From Maricaulis sp034670125 (GTDB taxonomy: Bacteria > Pseudomonadota > Alphaproteobacteria > Caulobacterales > Maricaulaceae): 64,000 nt of DNA. The notes beneath the pieces are model-generated. The model was not told where the DNA came from. It worked only from the letters and a program-made list of their open reading frames with translations, and did not search any database. The stretch covers positions 248,001-312,000 of the forward strand of contig NZ_JAXMOC010000003.1 in NCBI RefSeq assembly GCF_034670125.1. The letters run 5' to 3'. Shown piece by piece: positions 25,627 through 35,081 of this stretch; position 1 is the stretch's first letter, and every line of letters starts with the position of its first letter. Made by a program: the position numbers and the translations under genes.

Positions 25627-27195
25627 TTGGAATCGAGCAATTACGAATTCGCGGCTGTGCTGCTGTTTGCCCACTGCGTTGTGCTGCTCGGATTCTTCGT
25701 GCTCTCCTCATCATCTGCCTTCGCCGCCATCTCGCGGCTGGGAGGGCGGGAGTTGCCACCATTCCTGGCCTGGAGCTTGAGCCTCGTAATCGGCCCGGTC
25801 CTGATGTGCTGGACACTGATCCATGCACTCTACTTTGCCCCAGGAATGGATCCGCGTGTCTATCTTGGGCTTCTGCTTGCCGTTTTCGGCCTGCCGGGCC
25901 TCGCGCTGATCTGGCCATTCGTCAAAGTTCCCTTTGTCGGGCTGATCGGGCTCTATCGTGACCTGGCCCCAACACCATTGCGCCTGACGCTATGCGTCGG
26001 CCTCGCGATCGGCGTCGCCACGACCCTTGGTCACCTCATCGTGCATCAGCTGTTCATTCCGCTCTGGTCGAACGACCCGCTCGAATATGCGCATGTCAGC
26101 CGTGTCATGGCTGATCTTGCCAGCGTCCGGGACTACCCGTTCACCGAACCGTCTCTGACTGGCGGCCTGCAAGCCGCCTGGACCCACCCGCTGGGTTATC
26201 CGGGCTTTTTGATCCTTGGGTATTTTGTCCAGGGCTCAACCGAGATGGCCGGGTGCATCCGCATGGTCACGCCGTGGTTGCTGTTCGCAAACGCCTGTGT
26301 TCTGGGGGCCGTCGCCGGCTACCGTCGACCGGCAGCAGGCGTTGCTGCGGCCCTGTTGCTGGTGACCACGCCCTATGTCTTCCATCTCGCGGCCCAGTCG
26401 CATATCGACATTCTGCGACTCGCCGCCCTGTCCGCCTGTTTCACCTCCATCTGGTTGCTGGCGCGGGTGCCGGGCATCGGCATGGCGGTGGTCGCGGGAC
26501 TTGCCACAGCCGCCGTGCATTTCACCCATTCGATCGGCCTGATCACACTGCCCCTGATGATCCCTCTCTACCTGCTGATTTCGCGGGCAAGCTGGCAGGT
26601 GACCTGGCGCAACATCGTGATTGTGGCGACCATCTCGATCGCGGCCGTTGCCCTGCGCATCGGCATCAACATCGCCGAGTTCGGGAGCATTCTGAAAGAC
26701 GGACCGACCGTCTGGAGCTACGAGCACCTGCGGGTCAACGAGCACCGAGAAGTGGTGCGCCTGCTCTACACGACCTACGACAAGGTTTTCCGCGGCGTTT
26801 TCGCCGGCTGGACCCAACAGGTATTGTTCGGCTGGTCCTATTGGGTTGGCACGATCGGTCTGCTCTGGGCGATCTGGCGATACCGGTCCAGCCTGCGCAC
26901 CCCAATGGCACTGGTCAATGAGCGCTTCTGGCGCGATTCCGACCCGATCTTTGCCGCCGTCATTCTGTGCGGCGGGTACTTCGCCTTCGTCGGTCTGACG
27001 ATCGCCGCCGGGTCGGACCTGGTGATCAAGAACCCGCGCTATCTCCTGACGATCCATCCTTTCGTCATTCTTGTGACGGCGCGCCTTCTGACCATGCCGC
27101 TAGAATCGTCGGGCGGCCTTACAATTGCGCCCCGCGCCACCACCGCGGGTCCGCAAGACAGTGAGCGCGCCGATGCCGCCGGGAGCGTTTCGTGA
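25627..27195 (+). CDS. GT-C type membrane glycosyltransferase, catalytic membrane part
   Basis: A 522-residue polytopic inner-membrane protein with about 11-12 hydrophobic segments. After the second segments a periplasmic-loop acidic motif SNDPLEYAHVSR (Asp150) resembles the first-loop Asp of lipid-phosphate-sugar-dependent GT-C enzymes (PMT/ArnT-like). The TTG start has GGGGG upstream. There is no large soluble C-terminal domain; it ends soon after the last helix. The next gene begins within its stop codon and encodes a periplasmic domain of the kind normally fused to such enzymes. The family assignment is by pattern and moderate. Confidence 0.72.
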   Translation: MESSNYEFAAVLLFAHCVVLLGFFVLSSSSAFAAISRLGGRELPPFLAWSLSLVIGPVLMCWTLIHALYFAPGMDPRVYLGLLLAVFGLPGLALIWPFVKVPFVGLIGLYRDLAPTPLRLTLCVGLAIGVATTLGHLIVHQLFIPLWSNDPLEYAHVSRVMADLASVRDYPFTEPSLTGGLQAAWTHPLGYPGFLILGYFVQGSTEMAGCIRMVTPWLLFANACVLGAVAGYRRPAAGVAAALLLVTTPYVFHLAAQSHIDILRLAALSACFTSIWLLARVPGIGMAVVAGLATAAVHFTHSIGLITLPLMIPLYLLISRASWQVTWRNIVIVATISIAAVALRIGINIAEFGSILKDGPTVWSYEHLRVNEHREVVRLLYTTYDKVFRGVFAGWTQQVLFGWSYWVGTIGLLWAIWRYRSSLRTPMALVNERFWRDSDPIFAAVILCGGYFAFVGLTIAAGSDLVIKNPRYLLTIHPFVILVTARLLTMPLESSGGLTIAPRATTAGPQDSERADAAGSVS

Positions 27196-29168
27196 TGTCC
27201 GAGCCAACCCAGACCCCCGGAACGTCCGACGCTGACGGACCGACTTCGAGCGTGGATGACCGCATCATTCGTGTGCCGGCTGGCGCTGCGGGGCAGCCAT
27301 CCGCGACGGAACATCCATCGACCGGTGCCCAAAAGGCCTCGCTCAACGAGCGGGCTGCAGATGCGATTGACGAGATGGTCGTGCAGGCCGGCGCGCTTCA
27401 GTCCCGCGTCCGCTTCAATGCGTCGTACTGGATCTGCCTGGTGATACTGGTCGCACTGTCGGCGTCCGGTTGGTTCAACGCGGCGGTCGTGACCGGGTCT
27501 GAGTTCCGGATCTTCCGGATCACCGGCTCTACCATTCTCGACCCGGAACCGCAGAAAATGACGGCTCGGAACACGCAGATGATCCAGCTCATCGAAGCGA
27601 TTTCGCGCGAGCAGGAGGAGGGTGAGTATACACTCGCCTTTCGCCAGGCCGAGCTGAGCTTCTACGGCGACCTGCCCTTCATCTACTCGATCAGCGAGTC
27701 GATCGCCGAAATCTACGAAATCGATACACCCGCCGCGCTGTTCGAAGAATTGCAGCGGCGCAACATCCGCTACTTTGCCCTGCCGAGCTATCCGCGCGCG
27801 GAACTTGAGAATTCGCAATTCGAGCCTCTCCTCGGCAATCCGGATTACGTGCAACTCCTGTACGAACTGGATGATTATCGCCTGTTCGAGCTGCGCGACG
27901 CTCCCGAGAGTTTCGAGCGTGTCACGCTGATCCGGGAGGATTTCGAGCGTGATCCGGACCTGTTGTCGAACTGGGCCCTGAGCATGCGTCCGATCGGACT
28001 CTTGGCGACCCTGCAGGCGATCCTGTCCGGAGAACGCGCAACTTTCACGACCGATCGTGAACGCGGATATGTCGAAACCCGGCGGGATCGCAGCTACCGG
28101 GCCAGACCGGGCATCGTCGACATACTGCAACGCGGTGAGCTGGCTCCCGGCGTGTCTCCGTTTGCGATCCAGCAGAGCGACTTCGACGCCAGCCGCGGGA
28201 CGTTGCAGCTGGTCGCCGACATCGAGGGTGACGGGTATTTCGAAGTCCTGATGACGGCTTATGACCGGTCTGGCAGCCAGATCAGCCTGGAGCCGCAAGT
28301 CCTCTGGAACGGCGTGCTGTTCTCAGGTGAGCGCCGAACCATACATGCGCAATTCACTGATCTCAGCCAACGGGTCCTGCCGTCGGCCCTTGGCGACCAG
28401 GATCGTCTGTATCGCATTTTCTTCCAGATCCGCGACGGCGGCTATCTGCGCCTGTATAATTGGGAGATCAATCACTTTCCCGAAGTGGCGCCAACGTCGA
28501 GCCTGTTCACTGATGCCTACCTCGCCCCTCTCAACAATGGCTGGAGCCATGCCGGTGACGAGCTGACTGGGCGGGAGCTCTATTTCACAACCGTGGCTGA
28601 CGATCCGGATCTGTCTGACAACTTCACGCCCGTCCGGTTCCGCCGATACGATTCAAGGCCGATTTCGGTACGGAGCCCCGCCTTCTCCGCACCCATGCAG
28701 CTCTACAGCACGGATTTCCTTGAAACGTCGACACGCCTGTCATCCACAATCCGCCCAGCCGTTCATGCCCGCACCCGTCTCGCCGGAACAGGCGTCGTGA
28801 ATGTCACGGCCATTGTTCGATGCTCGACGCTACTGAGCGACCAGGTCGAGTCCGCCGATGCGAACCGGAATATCGAGGACGGGACCATGCGCATCCCGTT
28901 GGGGACGATCCTGCTGGACGATGCGGACCGGGACACGGCTTTCACCTTTGATGTGCCGTGCCTTCCCCAGCTGATCAACTTCGAATATACGGCTGTCCGA
29001 AACACTCTTCTGGTTAGACGAGACAACACACTGTCGGACATCCAGGTGCTCGATCTCGACGCATCACTTCGCCTGCTGGACATCAGCGGCCGGGTCGACG
29101 AGGCGCCCTTCACGATCACGACGCAGCAGATCAACGAATACCGTGAGCGGACGTCACCCGTTCACTGA
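27192..29168 (+). CDS. Single-pass membrane protein with large periplasmic domains, GT-C partner
   Basis: A 658-residue protein: a Pro/Ser/Thr-rich cytosolic N-terminus (1-75), one membrane helix near 78-98 (WICLVILVALSASGWFNAAV), then periplasmic domains. Residues about 140-235 contain IYSISESIAEIYEI, NIRYFALPSYPRAE and YELDDYRLFELRD, the pattern of the soluble C-terminal region of GT-C enzymes. Residues about 320-430 resemble a sugar-binding beta-sandwich. The start is GTG 27192 overlapping the previous stop; an ATG follows at once. Probably one functional unit with the membrane protein before it. Confidence 0.72.
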   Translation: MMSEPTQTPGTSDADGPTSSVDDRIIRVPAGAAGQPSATEHPSTGAQKASLNERAADAIDEMVVQAGALQSRVRFNASYWICLVILVALSASGWFNAAVVTGSEFRIFRITGSTILDPEPQKMTARNTQMIQLIEAISREQEEGEYTLAFRQAELSFYGDLPFIYSISESIAEIYEIDTPAALFEELQRRNIRYFALPSYPRAELENSQFEPLLGNPDYVQLLYELDDYRLFELRDAPESFERVTLIREDFERDPDLLSNWALSMRPIGLLATLQAILSGERATFTTDRERGYVETRRDRSYRARPGIVDILQRGELAPGVSPFAIQQSDFDASRGTLQLVADIEGDGYFEVLMTAYDRSGSQISLEPQVLWNGVLFSGERRTIHAQFTDLSQRVLPSALGDQDRLYRIFFQIRDGGYLRLYNWEINHFPEVAPTSSLFTDAYLAPLNNGWSHAGDELTGRELYFTTVADDPDLSDNFTPVRFRRYDSRPISVRSPAFSAPMQLYSTDFLETSTRLSSTIRPAVHARTRLAGTGVVNVTAIVRCSTLLSDQVESADANRNIEDGTMRIPLGTILLDDADRDTAFTFDVPCLPQLINFEYTAVRNTLLVRRDNTLSDIQVLDLDASLRLLDISGRVDEAPFTITTQQINEYRERTSPVH

Positions 29169-29206
29169 ACCCATTCCAACTTCCGCCCGAGAGCAGATCG
29201 AGTTTC

Positions 29207-30157
29207 ATGGCCTATAAATCAAAGACGCTTGCAGCCGTCATTCCGTGCTACAAAGAAGAAACGCAGATCGGGATGGTGATCGACACCATGCCCGACTATG
29301 TCGACCACATCGTGATCATTGATGATTGCAGCCCCGACAAGACCTCGGAAGTGGTCCGCGGCTACATGGAAAACAATGACCGGATCGTGCTGATTGTTCA
29401 CGAGGAAAACCAGGGCGTCGGCGGCGCGATCGCATCCGGCTACAAGTGGGCACGTGACAATGGCGTCGACTATGCGGTTGTCATGGCCGGCGACGGACAG
29501 ATGGATCCTGACGACATGCCGGCGCTGCTCGACGTCATGGTCGACGGGCAGGTGAATTACGCCAAGGGCAACCGCCTGATCTACCCGCGCGCCAAGGACC
29601 TCATTCCGCCCGTGCGCTATTTCGGCAATTCGGTGCTCTCGCTCCTGACCAAGGTGGCCTCCGGTTACTGGCACATTTCCGACAGCCAGACCGGCTATAC
29701 GGTGATCGACCGTGAAGGGCTCGAGCGCATTGACTGGGACGACATGTACAAGCGCTACGGTCAGCCCAATGACCTGCTGGTAAAGCTCAACATCGAGAAG
29801 CTTCGTGTCCGGGACGTGCCCATCCGCCCGGTCTATGGGGTCGGCGAACAGAGCGGCATCAAGGTGTCGAAGGTCATCACCAAGATCTCCCGTGTGCTGC
29901 TCAAGGGCTTCCTGCACCGGATGAACGAGAAATACATCGTCCGCGACTTTCACCCGCTTGTGCTGTTTTATGCCGCCGGTGCGCTGCAGCTGATTATCGG
30001 CCTGTTTTTCCTGCTGCGGGTCCTGTTCGTCTGGGCCACGGCCGGCGACGCGCCGATCGCCTCGCTGATCCTGATGATGTTCATGATGTCGATGTCGATG
30101 CAGGCATTCTTCTTCGCAATGCTGTTTGACATGCAGGACAATCGCGACCTGAGATAG
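29207..30157 (+). CDS. Family 2 glycosyltransferase, DPM1-like
   Basis: A 316-residue enzyme with a cytosolic GT-A domain: AAVIPCYKEE (9-18), IIDDCSPDKT (37-46), NQGVGGAI and the metal-binding AGDGQMDPDD. Two C-terminal membrane helices (PLVLFYAAGALQLIIGLFF and ASLILMMFMMSMSMQAFFF) anchor it. Enzymes of this type make polyprenyl-phosphate sugars used by GT-C transferases, which fits the two genes just upstream in the same unit. Sugar specificity cannot be read from the sequence. Confidence 0.88.
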   Translation: MAYKSKTLAAVIPCYKEETQIGMVIDTMPDYVDHIVIIDDCSPDKTSEVVRGYMENNDRIVLIVHEENQGVGGAIASGYKWARDNGVDYAVVMAGDGQMDPDDMPALLDVMVDGQVNYAKGNRLIYPRAKDLIPPVRYFGNSVLSLLTKVASGYWHISDSQTGYTVIDREGLERIDWDDMYKRYGQPNDLLVKLNIEKLRVRDVPIRPVYGVGEQSGIKVSKVITKISRVLLKGFLHRMNEKYIVRDFHPLVLFYAAGALQLIIGLFFLLRVLFVWATAGDAPIASLILMMFMMSMSMQAFFFAMLFDMQDNRDLR

Positions 30158-30167
30158 ACGGCTCGAG

Positions 30168-30204
30168 GGCCGACCGGACAGACCGGTCGGCCTTCTTCGA
30201 TTTT
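30168..30204 (+). terminator. Rho-independent terminator after the DPM1-like gene
   Basis: Perfect 10-bp stem GGCCGACCGG (30168-30177) / CCGGTCGGCC (30183-30192) with a 5-base loop, followed by TTCTTCGATTTT. It ends the three-gene GT-C unit and separates it from the diamino-uronate genes. Confidence 0.85.
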
Positions 30205-30291
30205 ACAGCGCACGGCAGAGGCCGCTTGCTCGCTTTACGGACGGGGAGCGGGTCCCTATAAGGGCGCGAATTCTTTTAGGGGACAAAGCGA

Positions 30292-31236
30292 ATGAGTGTA
30301 AAAGTTGCCGTCGTCGGATGTGGCCACTGGGGCAAGAACCATGTCCGGAACTTCGCCCAACTGGGCGCATTGGCGGCAGTGGTCGATCCGCACGCTCCGA
30401 CGGCCCAGCGATTCGCCGATGAGTACGGTGCCGCAGCCCTGTCCTTCGACCAGGCGCTTGAACACAAGGACGTCGATGCGGTCGTCATCGCGGCGCCGGC
30501 CGAGCTGCATGCCGACCTGGCCGTTCGCGCGTTTGACGCCGGCAAGCACGTCTTCGTCGAGAAGCCAATCGCGCTGACCCTGGAAGAAGCCGAGACGATG
30601 AAAGCGGCCTCGCTGCGCGCTGGCAAGACACTCATGGTCGGCCACCTCCTGCAATACCACCCCGCCTTTGTCGCCTTGCGCGACTTCGTCGGTGCCGGGA
30701 AACTTGGGACGTTGCGATACGCCTACAGCCATCGATGCTCGCTCGGGAAGTTCCGCACCGAGGAAAATGCCCTCTGGAGCTTCGCACCGCACGACGTCTC
30801 CATGTTGCTGGCCCTGTTCGGCAAGGCGCCCGACTCCGTCACCGGCACGGGCGGCAGCTTTGTGACCGATGGCGTCGAGGATGAGTGTCGCGTCGACATG
30901 ACCTTTCCCGGCGGCGGGCGAGCCCACGTCTTTGCCAGCTGGCTTCACCCGTTCAAGGAACACCGCCTCATCGTCGTCGGCGAGACCGGAATGGCGGTTT
31001 TCGAAGATTCCGCCAACGGGGACGAAAAGCTTCGCCTCTATCGGCATACCATCGACACGTCAGGTGCCGCGCCCGTACCCGCCAAGGCCGACTGGGAGCC
31101 GATCCCCTACGGCGATGATGAGCCACTCAGGACCGAGTGCCAGCACTTCCTGGACGCCTGCGCCGGCGGCAAGGCACTGACCGATGCCGACGAGGCGATG
31201 CGGGTTCTTGATGTTTTGCTGAAGGCATCGGCCTGA
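30292..31236 (+). CDS. Gfo/Idh/MocA oxidoreductase, probable UDP-GlcNAc(A) 3-dehydrogenase
   Basis: A 314-residue NAD(P)-dependent dehydrogenase: Rossmann motif VGCGHWGKNHVRN (8-20), EKP (90-92), GHLLQYHPAF and a late FAPHDVSMLL histidine. It has the role that WbpB plays in Pseudomonas, oxidising C3 of the UDP-sugar before transamination, but its N-terminus (GKNHVR) looks closer to UDP-GlcNAc 3-dehydrogenases than to WbpB. It is followed on the same strand by the WbpE-like aminotransferase and WbpA-like dehydrogenase, which fixes the pathway. AAAGCGA precedes ATG 30292. Confidence 0.83.
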   Translation: MSVKVAVVGCGHWGKNHVRNFAQLGALAAVVDPHAPTAQRFADEYGAAALSFDQALEHKDVDAVVIAAPAELHADLAVRAFDAGKHVFVEKPIALTLEEAETMKAASLRAGKTLMVGHLLQYHPAFVALRDFVGAGKLGTLRYAYSHRCSLGKFRTEENALWSFAPHDVSMLLALFGKAPDSVTGTGGSFVTDGVEDECRVDMTFPGGGRAHVFASWLHPFKEHRLIVVGETGMAVFEDSANGDEKLRLYRHTIDTSGAAPVPAKADWEPIPYGDDEPLRTECQHFLDACAGGKALTDADEAMRVLDVLLKASA

Positions 31237-31356
31237 CGCGAACGTGGCGGGATCACCACACGAGCGCCACGAAACGCCAATGTCACAAATTCGCTATTGA
31301 TTGTCGCTTACGGTTGCGGAAGAAAACGCAACCTCCACAGGGAAACGGGACACACC

Positions 31357-32511
31357 ATGCAGTTCATCGACCTTCAGGCCCAGCGTGCACGCATTTCAGA
31401 CAAGATCAACGCCGCGGTGGCGAAAGTCATCGAGGAAGGTCGCTACATCATGGGTCCGGAGGTCAAGGCCTTCGAAGCCCAGCTGGCTGAATTCGGCCAG
31501 GCCGATCATGCGATCGGTTGCGCCAACGGCACCGAAGCGCTCGCCCTGCCATTGATGGCCTGGGGCATCCGCCCGGGCGACGCCGTGTTCTGCCCGTCCT
31601 TCACCTTTGCCGCGACCGCCGAGGTGGTCCCGTGGCTCGGTGCATCGCCGGTTTTCGTCGACATTGATCCGAACACCTACAATATCGACCCGGACCATCT
31701 CGAGGCGACCATTGAAGCCGTGAAGGCGGAAGGCAAGCTGCGTCCGCGTGTCATCATCGCGGTCGACCTGTTCGGTCAGCCGGCGGATTATCCGCGCATC
31801 TCGGCGATCGCCAAAAAGCACGATCTGAAGCTGATTTCCGACAGCGCCCAGGGGTTCGGCTGCACCCTGAATGGCAACCACCCGATCAAGTGGGCTGACG
31901 TCGCGACCACCAGCTTTTTCCCGGCCAAGCCGCTTGGATGTTACGGGGACGGCGGTGCGGTTCTCACCAATGACGCTGCCCTGGCTGAACGCCTCGATTC
32001 CCTGCGCGTGCACGGCAAGGCGGTTCCCTCGGACATTCAGGGCCGGACCTTCGACCACGACACCAAGTATCTCAATATGCGGATCGGCATGAACTCGCGC
32101 CTCGACACCATCCAGGCCGCGATCCTGATCGAGAAGCTGGCGATCTTCGCCGACGAAATCGAAGCCCGCAACCGCGTCGCGGCCCGCTACAACGCGCATC
32201 TGGCGGACCATGCGGCCAGCGTGCCGGCCATGATCGATGGCGGCGTCTCGGTCTGGGCCCAGTACACGATCGAACATGACAACCGCGACGGCCTTGCCGC
32301 TCACCTCAAGAGCCAGGGCGTACCGTCGGCCGTCTACTACCCCATTCCGATCCACCAGCAGGACGTTTATTCGGTCTATCCGACCGGTCCTGGCGGATTG
32401 CCGGTATCAGACGAAAAAGCGGGCCGGGTCATTTCCCTGCCCATGCACCCCTACTTGGACGAGGCCACTCAGGATCGCGTCATCGAAGCCGTTCGCGGCT
32501 TCAACGGATAA
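31357..32511 (+). CDS. wbpE: UDP-2-acetamido-2-deoxy-3-oxo-glucuronate aminotransferase (WbpE-like)
   Basis: A PLP-dependent sugar aminotransferase of the DegT/DnrJ/EryC1 family, 384 residues, placing an amino group on C3. It begins MQFIDLQAQRARI, and has GCANGTEAL, SFTFAATAE, DSAQGFGC and the PLP lysine Lys191 in FFPAKPLGCYGDGGA, all close to Pseudomonas WbpE as recalled. The start is ATG 31357, not the longer frame from 31297. A 7-bp hairpin (GGTTGCG/CGCAACC, 31312-31333) lies in its leader. Next in line is the WbpA-like dehydrogenase after 12 bases. Confidence 0.92.
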   Translation: MQFIDLQAQRARISDKINAAVAKVIEEGRYIMGPEVKAFEAQLAEFGQADHAIGCANGTEALALPLMAWGIRPGDAVFCPSFTFAATAEVVPWLGASPVFVDIDPNTYNIDPDHLEATIEAVKAEGKLRPRVIIAVDLFGQPADYPRISAIAKKHDLKLISDSAQGFGCTLNGNHPIKWADVATTSFFPAKPLGCYGDGGAVLTNDAALAERLDSLRVHGKAVPSDIQGRTFDHDTKYLNMRIGMNSRLDTIQAAILIEKLAIFADEIEARNRVAARYNAHLADHAASVPAMIDGGVSVWAQYTIEHDNRDGLAAHLKSQGVPSAVYYPIPIHQQDVYSVYPTGPGGLPVSDEKAGRVISLPMHPYLDEATQDRVIEAVRGFNG

Positions 32512-32523
32512 AAGGACGGCCCC

Positions 32524-33897
32524 ATGAACGCGCCCATCACAGCTGAATTCGAAACCCTCGACACCCTGACGCCGGACTTTGAACGTCGGGCCGAGTCGCG
32601 AGACCTGATCATCGGGGTCATCGGCCTGGGTTATGTCGGTCTGCCTCTCGCCCAGGCTTTCTGCCGACAGAACACACGGGTCATCGGCTTTGATGTGTCC
32701 GAGTTCAAGGTCGAGAAACTGAACGCCGGCAAGTCCTATATCAAGCACATCAGCGACGACTCGGTCGGCGGCATGGTCGAAACAGGTCGTTTTGAAGCGA
32801 CCACCGACTTTGATCGCCTGGCAGAGCCGGACGCCTTGCTGATTGCCGTCCCGACGCCCCTCAATGCGCACCGCGATCCCGACCTCGACTATGTCATCAA
32901 GTCGACCGAGGCGATCGCCAAACGCTTGCGGCGCGGGCAGATCGTGATCCTTGAATCGACGACCTATCCGGGCACGTCAGACGAGGTGATGAAACCGATC
33001 CTGGAAAAGCTCAGCGGTCTGGTCGCCGGTCGTGATTTCGGCATCGCCTATTCGCCAGAGCGCGAAGACCCGGGCAATCCACAGTTTGAAACGTCCACAA
33101 TCCCGAAAGTCGTGGGCGCGGATACCGACGCAGAAAAGCGCATGGCTGTCGCGGTTTACAAGACGATTGTACCGCAGGTCGTGCCGGTCCGGGATTTGCG
33201 GACCGCCGAAGCCGTCAAGCTCACGGAGAATATCTACCGCGCCGTCAATATCGGCCTCGTGAACGAATTGAAGATGGTTTACGAGGCGATGGGCATTGAT
33301 GTCTGGGAAGTGATCAACGCCGCCGCAACGAAACCGTTCGGCTTCCATGCCTTCTATCCGGGCCCGGGACTGGGCGGCCACTGCATCCCGATCGATCCGT
33401 TCTACCTGTCGTGGAAGGCTCGGGAATACGGCCTGCCGACGCGGTACATCGAGCTGTCCGGCGAGATCAACTCGAAGATGCCGGAATACGTCATCAACAA
33501 GCTGGCGGAAGAATTGTCGACCCGCCTGGAGAAGGCCATCAAGGGATCCCGCATCCTGCTGGTCGGCCTGGCCTACAAGAAAAACGTCGATGACATGCGG
33601 GAAAGCCCGTCCCTGAACCTGCTCGAAATCCTGGAAGAGCGTGGCGCGAAGGTGGACTATTACGATCCTTATATCCCGGTCGTTCCCTTTGACCCCGACC
33701 ATCCCCAGTACGAAGGTCGCACCTCGACGGCATGGGACAGCGACAGCCTGTCCAAGTATGACGCCGCAATTGTCGCCACAGATCATGACCGCGTAGACTA
33801 TGCGATGGTTCTCAAGGCCGTGCCCTTTGTGATCGACACCCGCAATGCGACAGCCATGCTGCAGGGCGAATACGGCGACAAGATCATCAAGGCCTGA
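32524..33897 (+). CDS. wbpA: UDP-N-acetylglucosamine 6-dehydrogenase (WbpA-like)
   Basis: Oxidises UDP-GlcNAc to UDP-GlcNAcA, the first step of the pathway. The 457-residue protein has GVIGLGYVGLPLA (31-43) for NAD, and catalytic Cys287 in GPGLGGHCIPIDP, the form typical of UDP-HexNAc dehydrogenases; compare GPGYGGSCFPKD in the UDP-glucose enzyme at 39508. It carries an N-terminal extension of about 27 residues before the Rossmann fold. Co-transcribed with wbpE and followed 17 bases later by a glycosyltransferase. Confidence 0.92.
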   Translation: MNAPITAEFETLDTLTPDFERRAESRDLIIGVIGLGYVGLPLAQAFCRQNTRVIGFDVSEFKVEKLNAGKSYIKHISDDSVGGMVETGRFEATTDFDRLAEPDALLIAVPTPLNAHRDPDLDYVIKSTEAIAKRLRRGQIVILESTTYPGTSDEVMKPILEKLSGLVAGRDFGIAYSPEREDPGNPQFETSTIPKVVGADTDAEKRMAVAVYKTIVPQVVPVRDLRTAEAVKLTENIYRAVNIGLVNELKMVYEAMGIDVWEVINAAATKPFGFHAFYPGPGLGGHCIPIDPFYLSWKAREYGLPTRYIELSGEINSKMPEYVINKLAEELSTRLEKAIKGSRILLVGLAYKKNVDDMRESPSLNLLEILEERGAKVDYYDPYIPVVPFDPDHPQYEGRTSTAWDSDSLSKYDAAIVATDHDRVDYAMVLKAVPFVIDTRNATAMLQGEYGDKIIKA

Positions 33898-33914
33898 TCA
33901 AGACGGGGTATTGG

Positions 33915-35051
33915 ATGCCGGGCAAGCCGGAGCTTTCTTTTCTGGTCATTGCCCGGCATTTCCCGCCGTCGGTTTCAGGTGGCGCGCGGCGCCCGCTCAT
34001 GTGGGTCAGGGGGCTGCAGGCAAATGGCGCGCGGACATTTGTCGTCGCTCCGGAATTGCCCGACGATATTGACGGCATCGCCGTCCATCACCCCAATGTG
34101 GACCCGTCCACGCGGCCTCCCGCCCGTCCGGGCCTGAAGGACCATTTGCGGGACTTGCTGCTTTGGCCCGATCCGGACATCCGGTGGGCGCGCAAGGCCA
34201 TGGAGGCCGCCCGACGGGCCTGCCCGTTTGTGCCGGACTGGATATTCACAACCAGCCCCCCTGAATCCGTTCACGCGGTCGGCCACGCCCTCAAGCGGAC
34301 CTGGCCGTCCGCCCGATGGGTGGTCGATGCCAGAGACCAGTGGATGCTCAGACCGTTTCGCGCTGAGCGCCGGCAATTGCTCCGACGCACCCTGGAGCCC
34401 GTGCTGGCGCGCCATATCCTGCGAAAATGCGACGCGGTCCTTGCCGTCAACGAGGCGATCGCCGGGGAGCTGGCCAGCTATGCGCCGCAAGCCGCCCAGT
34501 GTGTGGTGCCACATTTCACGGAGAATACGGAAACTCCCCACCCCTTCGACGAAGCGACCATCAATCTGGTTCACACCGGCAGCTTCAAGCTTTCGGATCC
34601 CGATGTGTCGATCGACCAGCTCATGGCGCCGTTCGAGCAGGCGACCGAGATCAACCCGAAACTGCGCCTTCATCTGGTGGGGCGCTTGCGCGATGACGAA
34701 GTGGCCCGGATCCATTCCAGCCCGGCGCGGTCCCGCGTGATTTTGCACGGAACGGTTCCATTGGATGAGTCCATGCAGTTGCAGGCCGGGGCCGATGCCC
34801 TGATGGTCGCTGCCGCGAAAGCGTCGGATGCGCCACCGGGCAAACTGACCGAATATCGCGCGGCCGGTCGGCCCATCCTGCCCGTCGGCCCCGGCTCCTG
34901 GCGCCGCCACGTTGATGACAGCACCGAGGACCAGGATGTCAGACGGATCGGAGCGGTGACCAAGGCGGTCGGGGATACCGACATGACAAAGCCGGCAACG
35001 CCCACGGAGGCCGTGGCGAAGGCTCTCCAATTCCTGGCGACCCGCGCCTGA
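33915..35051 (+). CDS. GT4-like glycosyltransferase
   Basis: A 378-residue GT-B protein. The N-terminal half has VIARHFPPSVSGGARR, a typical GT4 opening, and VVDARDQWM; the C-terminal half has INLVHTGSF, LRLHLVGRLR, VILHGTVPLDE and GKLTEYRAAGRPIL, where the Glu in the last motif sits at the donor-binding position. No membrane helix. It follows wbpA on the same strand, so it may transfer the diamino-uronate. Donor identity is inferred from position. Confidence 0.8.
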   Translation: MPGKPELSFLVIARHFPPSVSGGARRPLMWVRGLQANGARTFVVAPELPDDIDGIAVHHPNVDPSTRPPARPGLKDHLRDLLLWPDPDIRWARKAMEAARRACPFVPDWIFTTSPPESVHAVGHALKRTWPSARWVVDARDQWMLRPFRAERRQLLRRTLEPVLARHILRKCDAVLAVNEAIAGELASYAPQAAQCVVPHFTENTETPHPFDEATINLVHTGSFKLSDPDVSIDQLMAPFEQATEINPKLRLHLVGRLRDDEVARIHSSPARSRVILHGTVPLDESMQLQAGADALMVAAAKASDAPPGKLTEYRAAGRPILPVGPGSWRRHVDDSTEDQDVRRIGAVTKAVGDTDMTKPATPTEAVAKALQFLATRA

Positions 35052-35081
35052 CCGTTGCTGTGCGGCCCGGCGTCGGCGGCG

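Noticed and set aside
31243..31333. Two 7-bp hairpins before wbpE
   Set aside because: Short, without a T-run, and may be chance in GC-rich DNA; a weak terminator or leader is possible but not supported.
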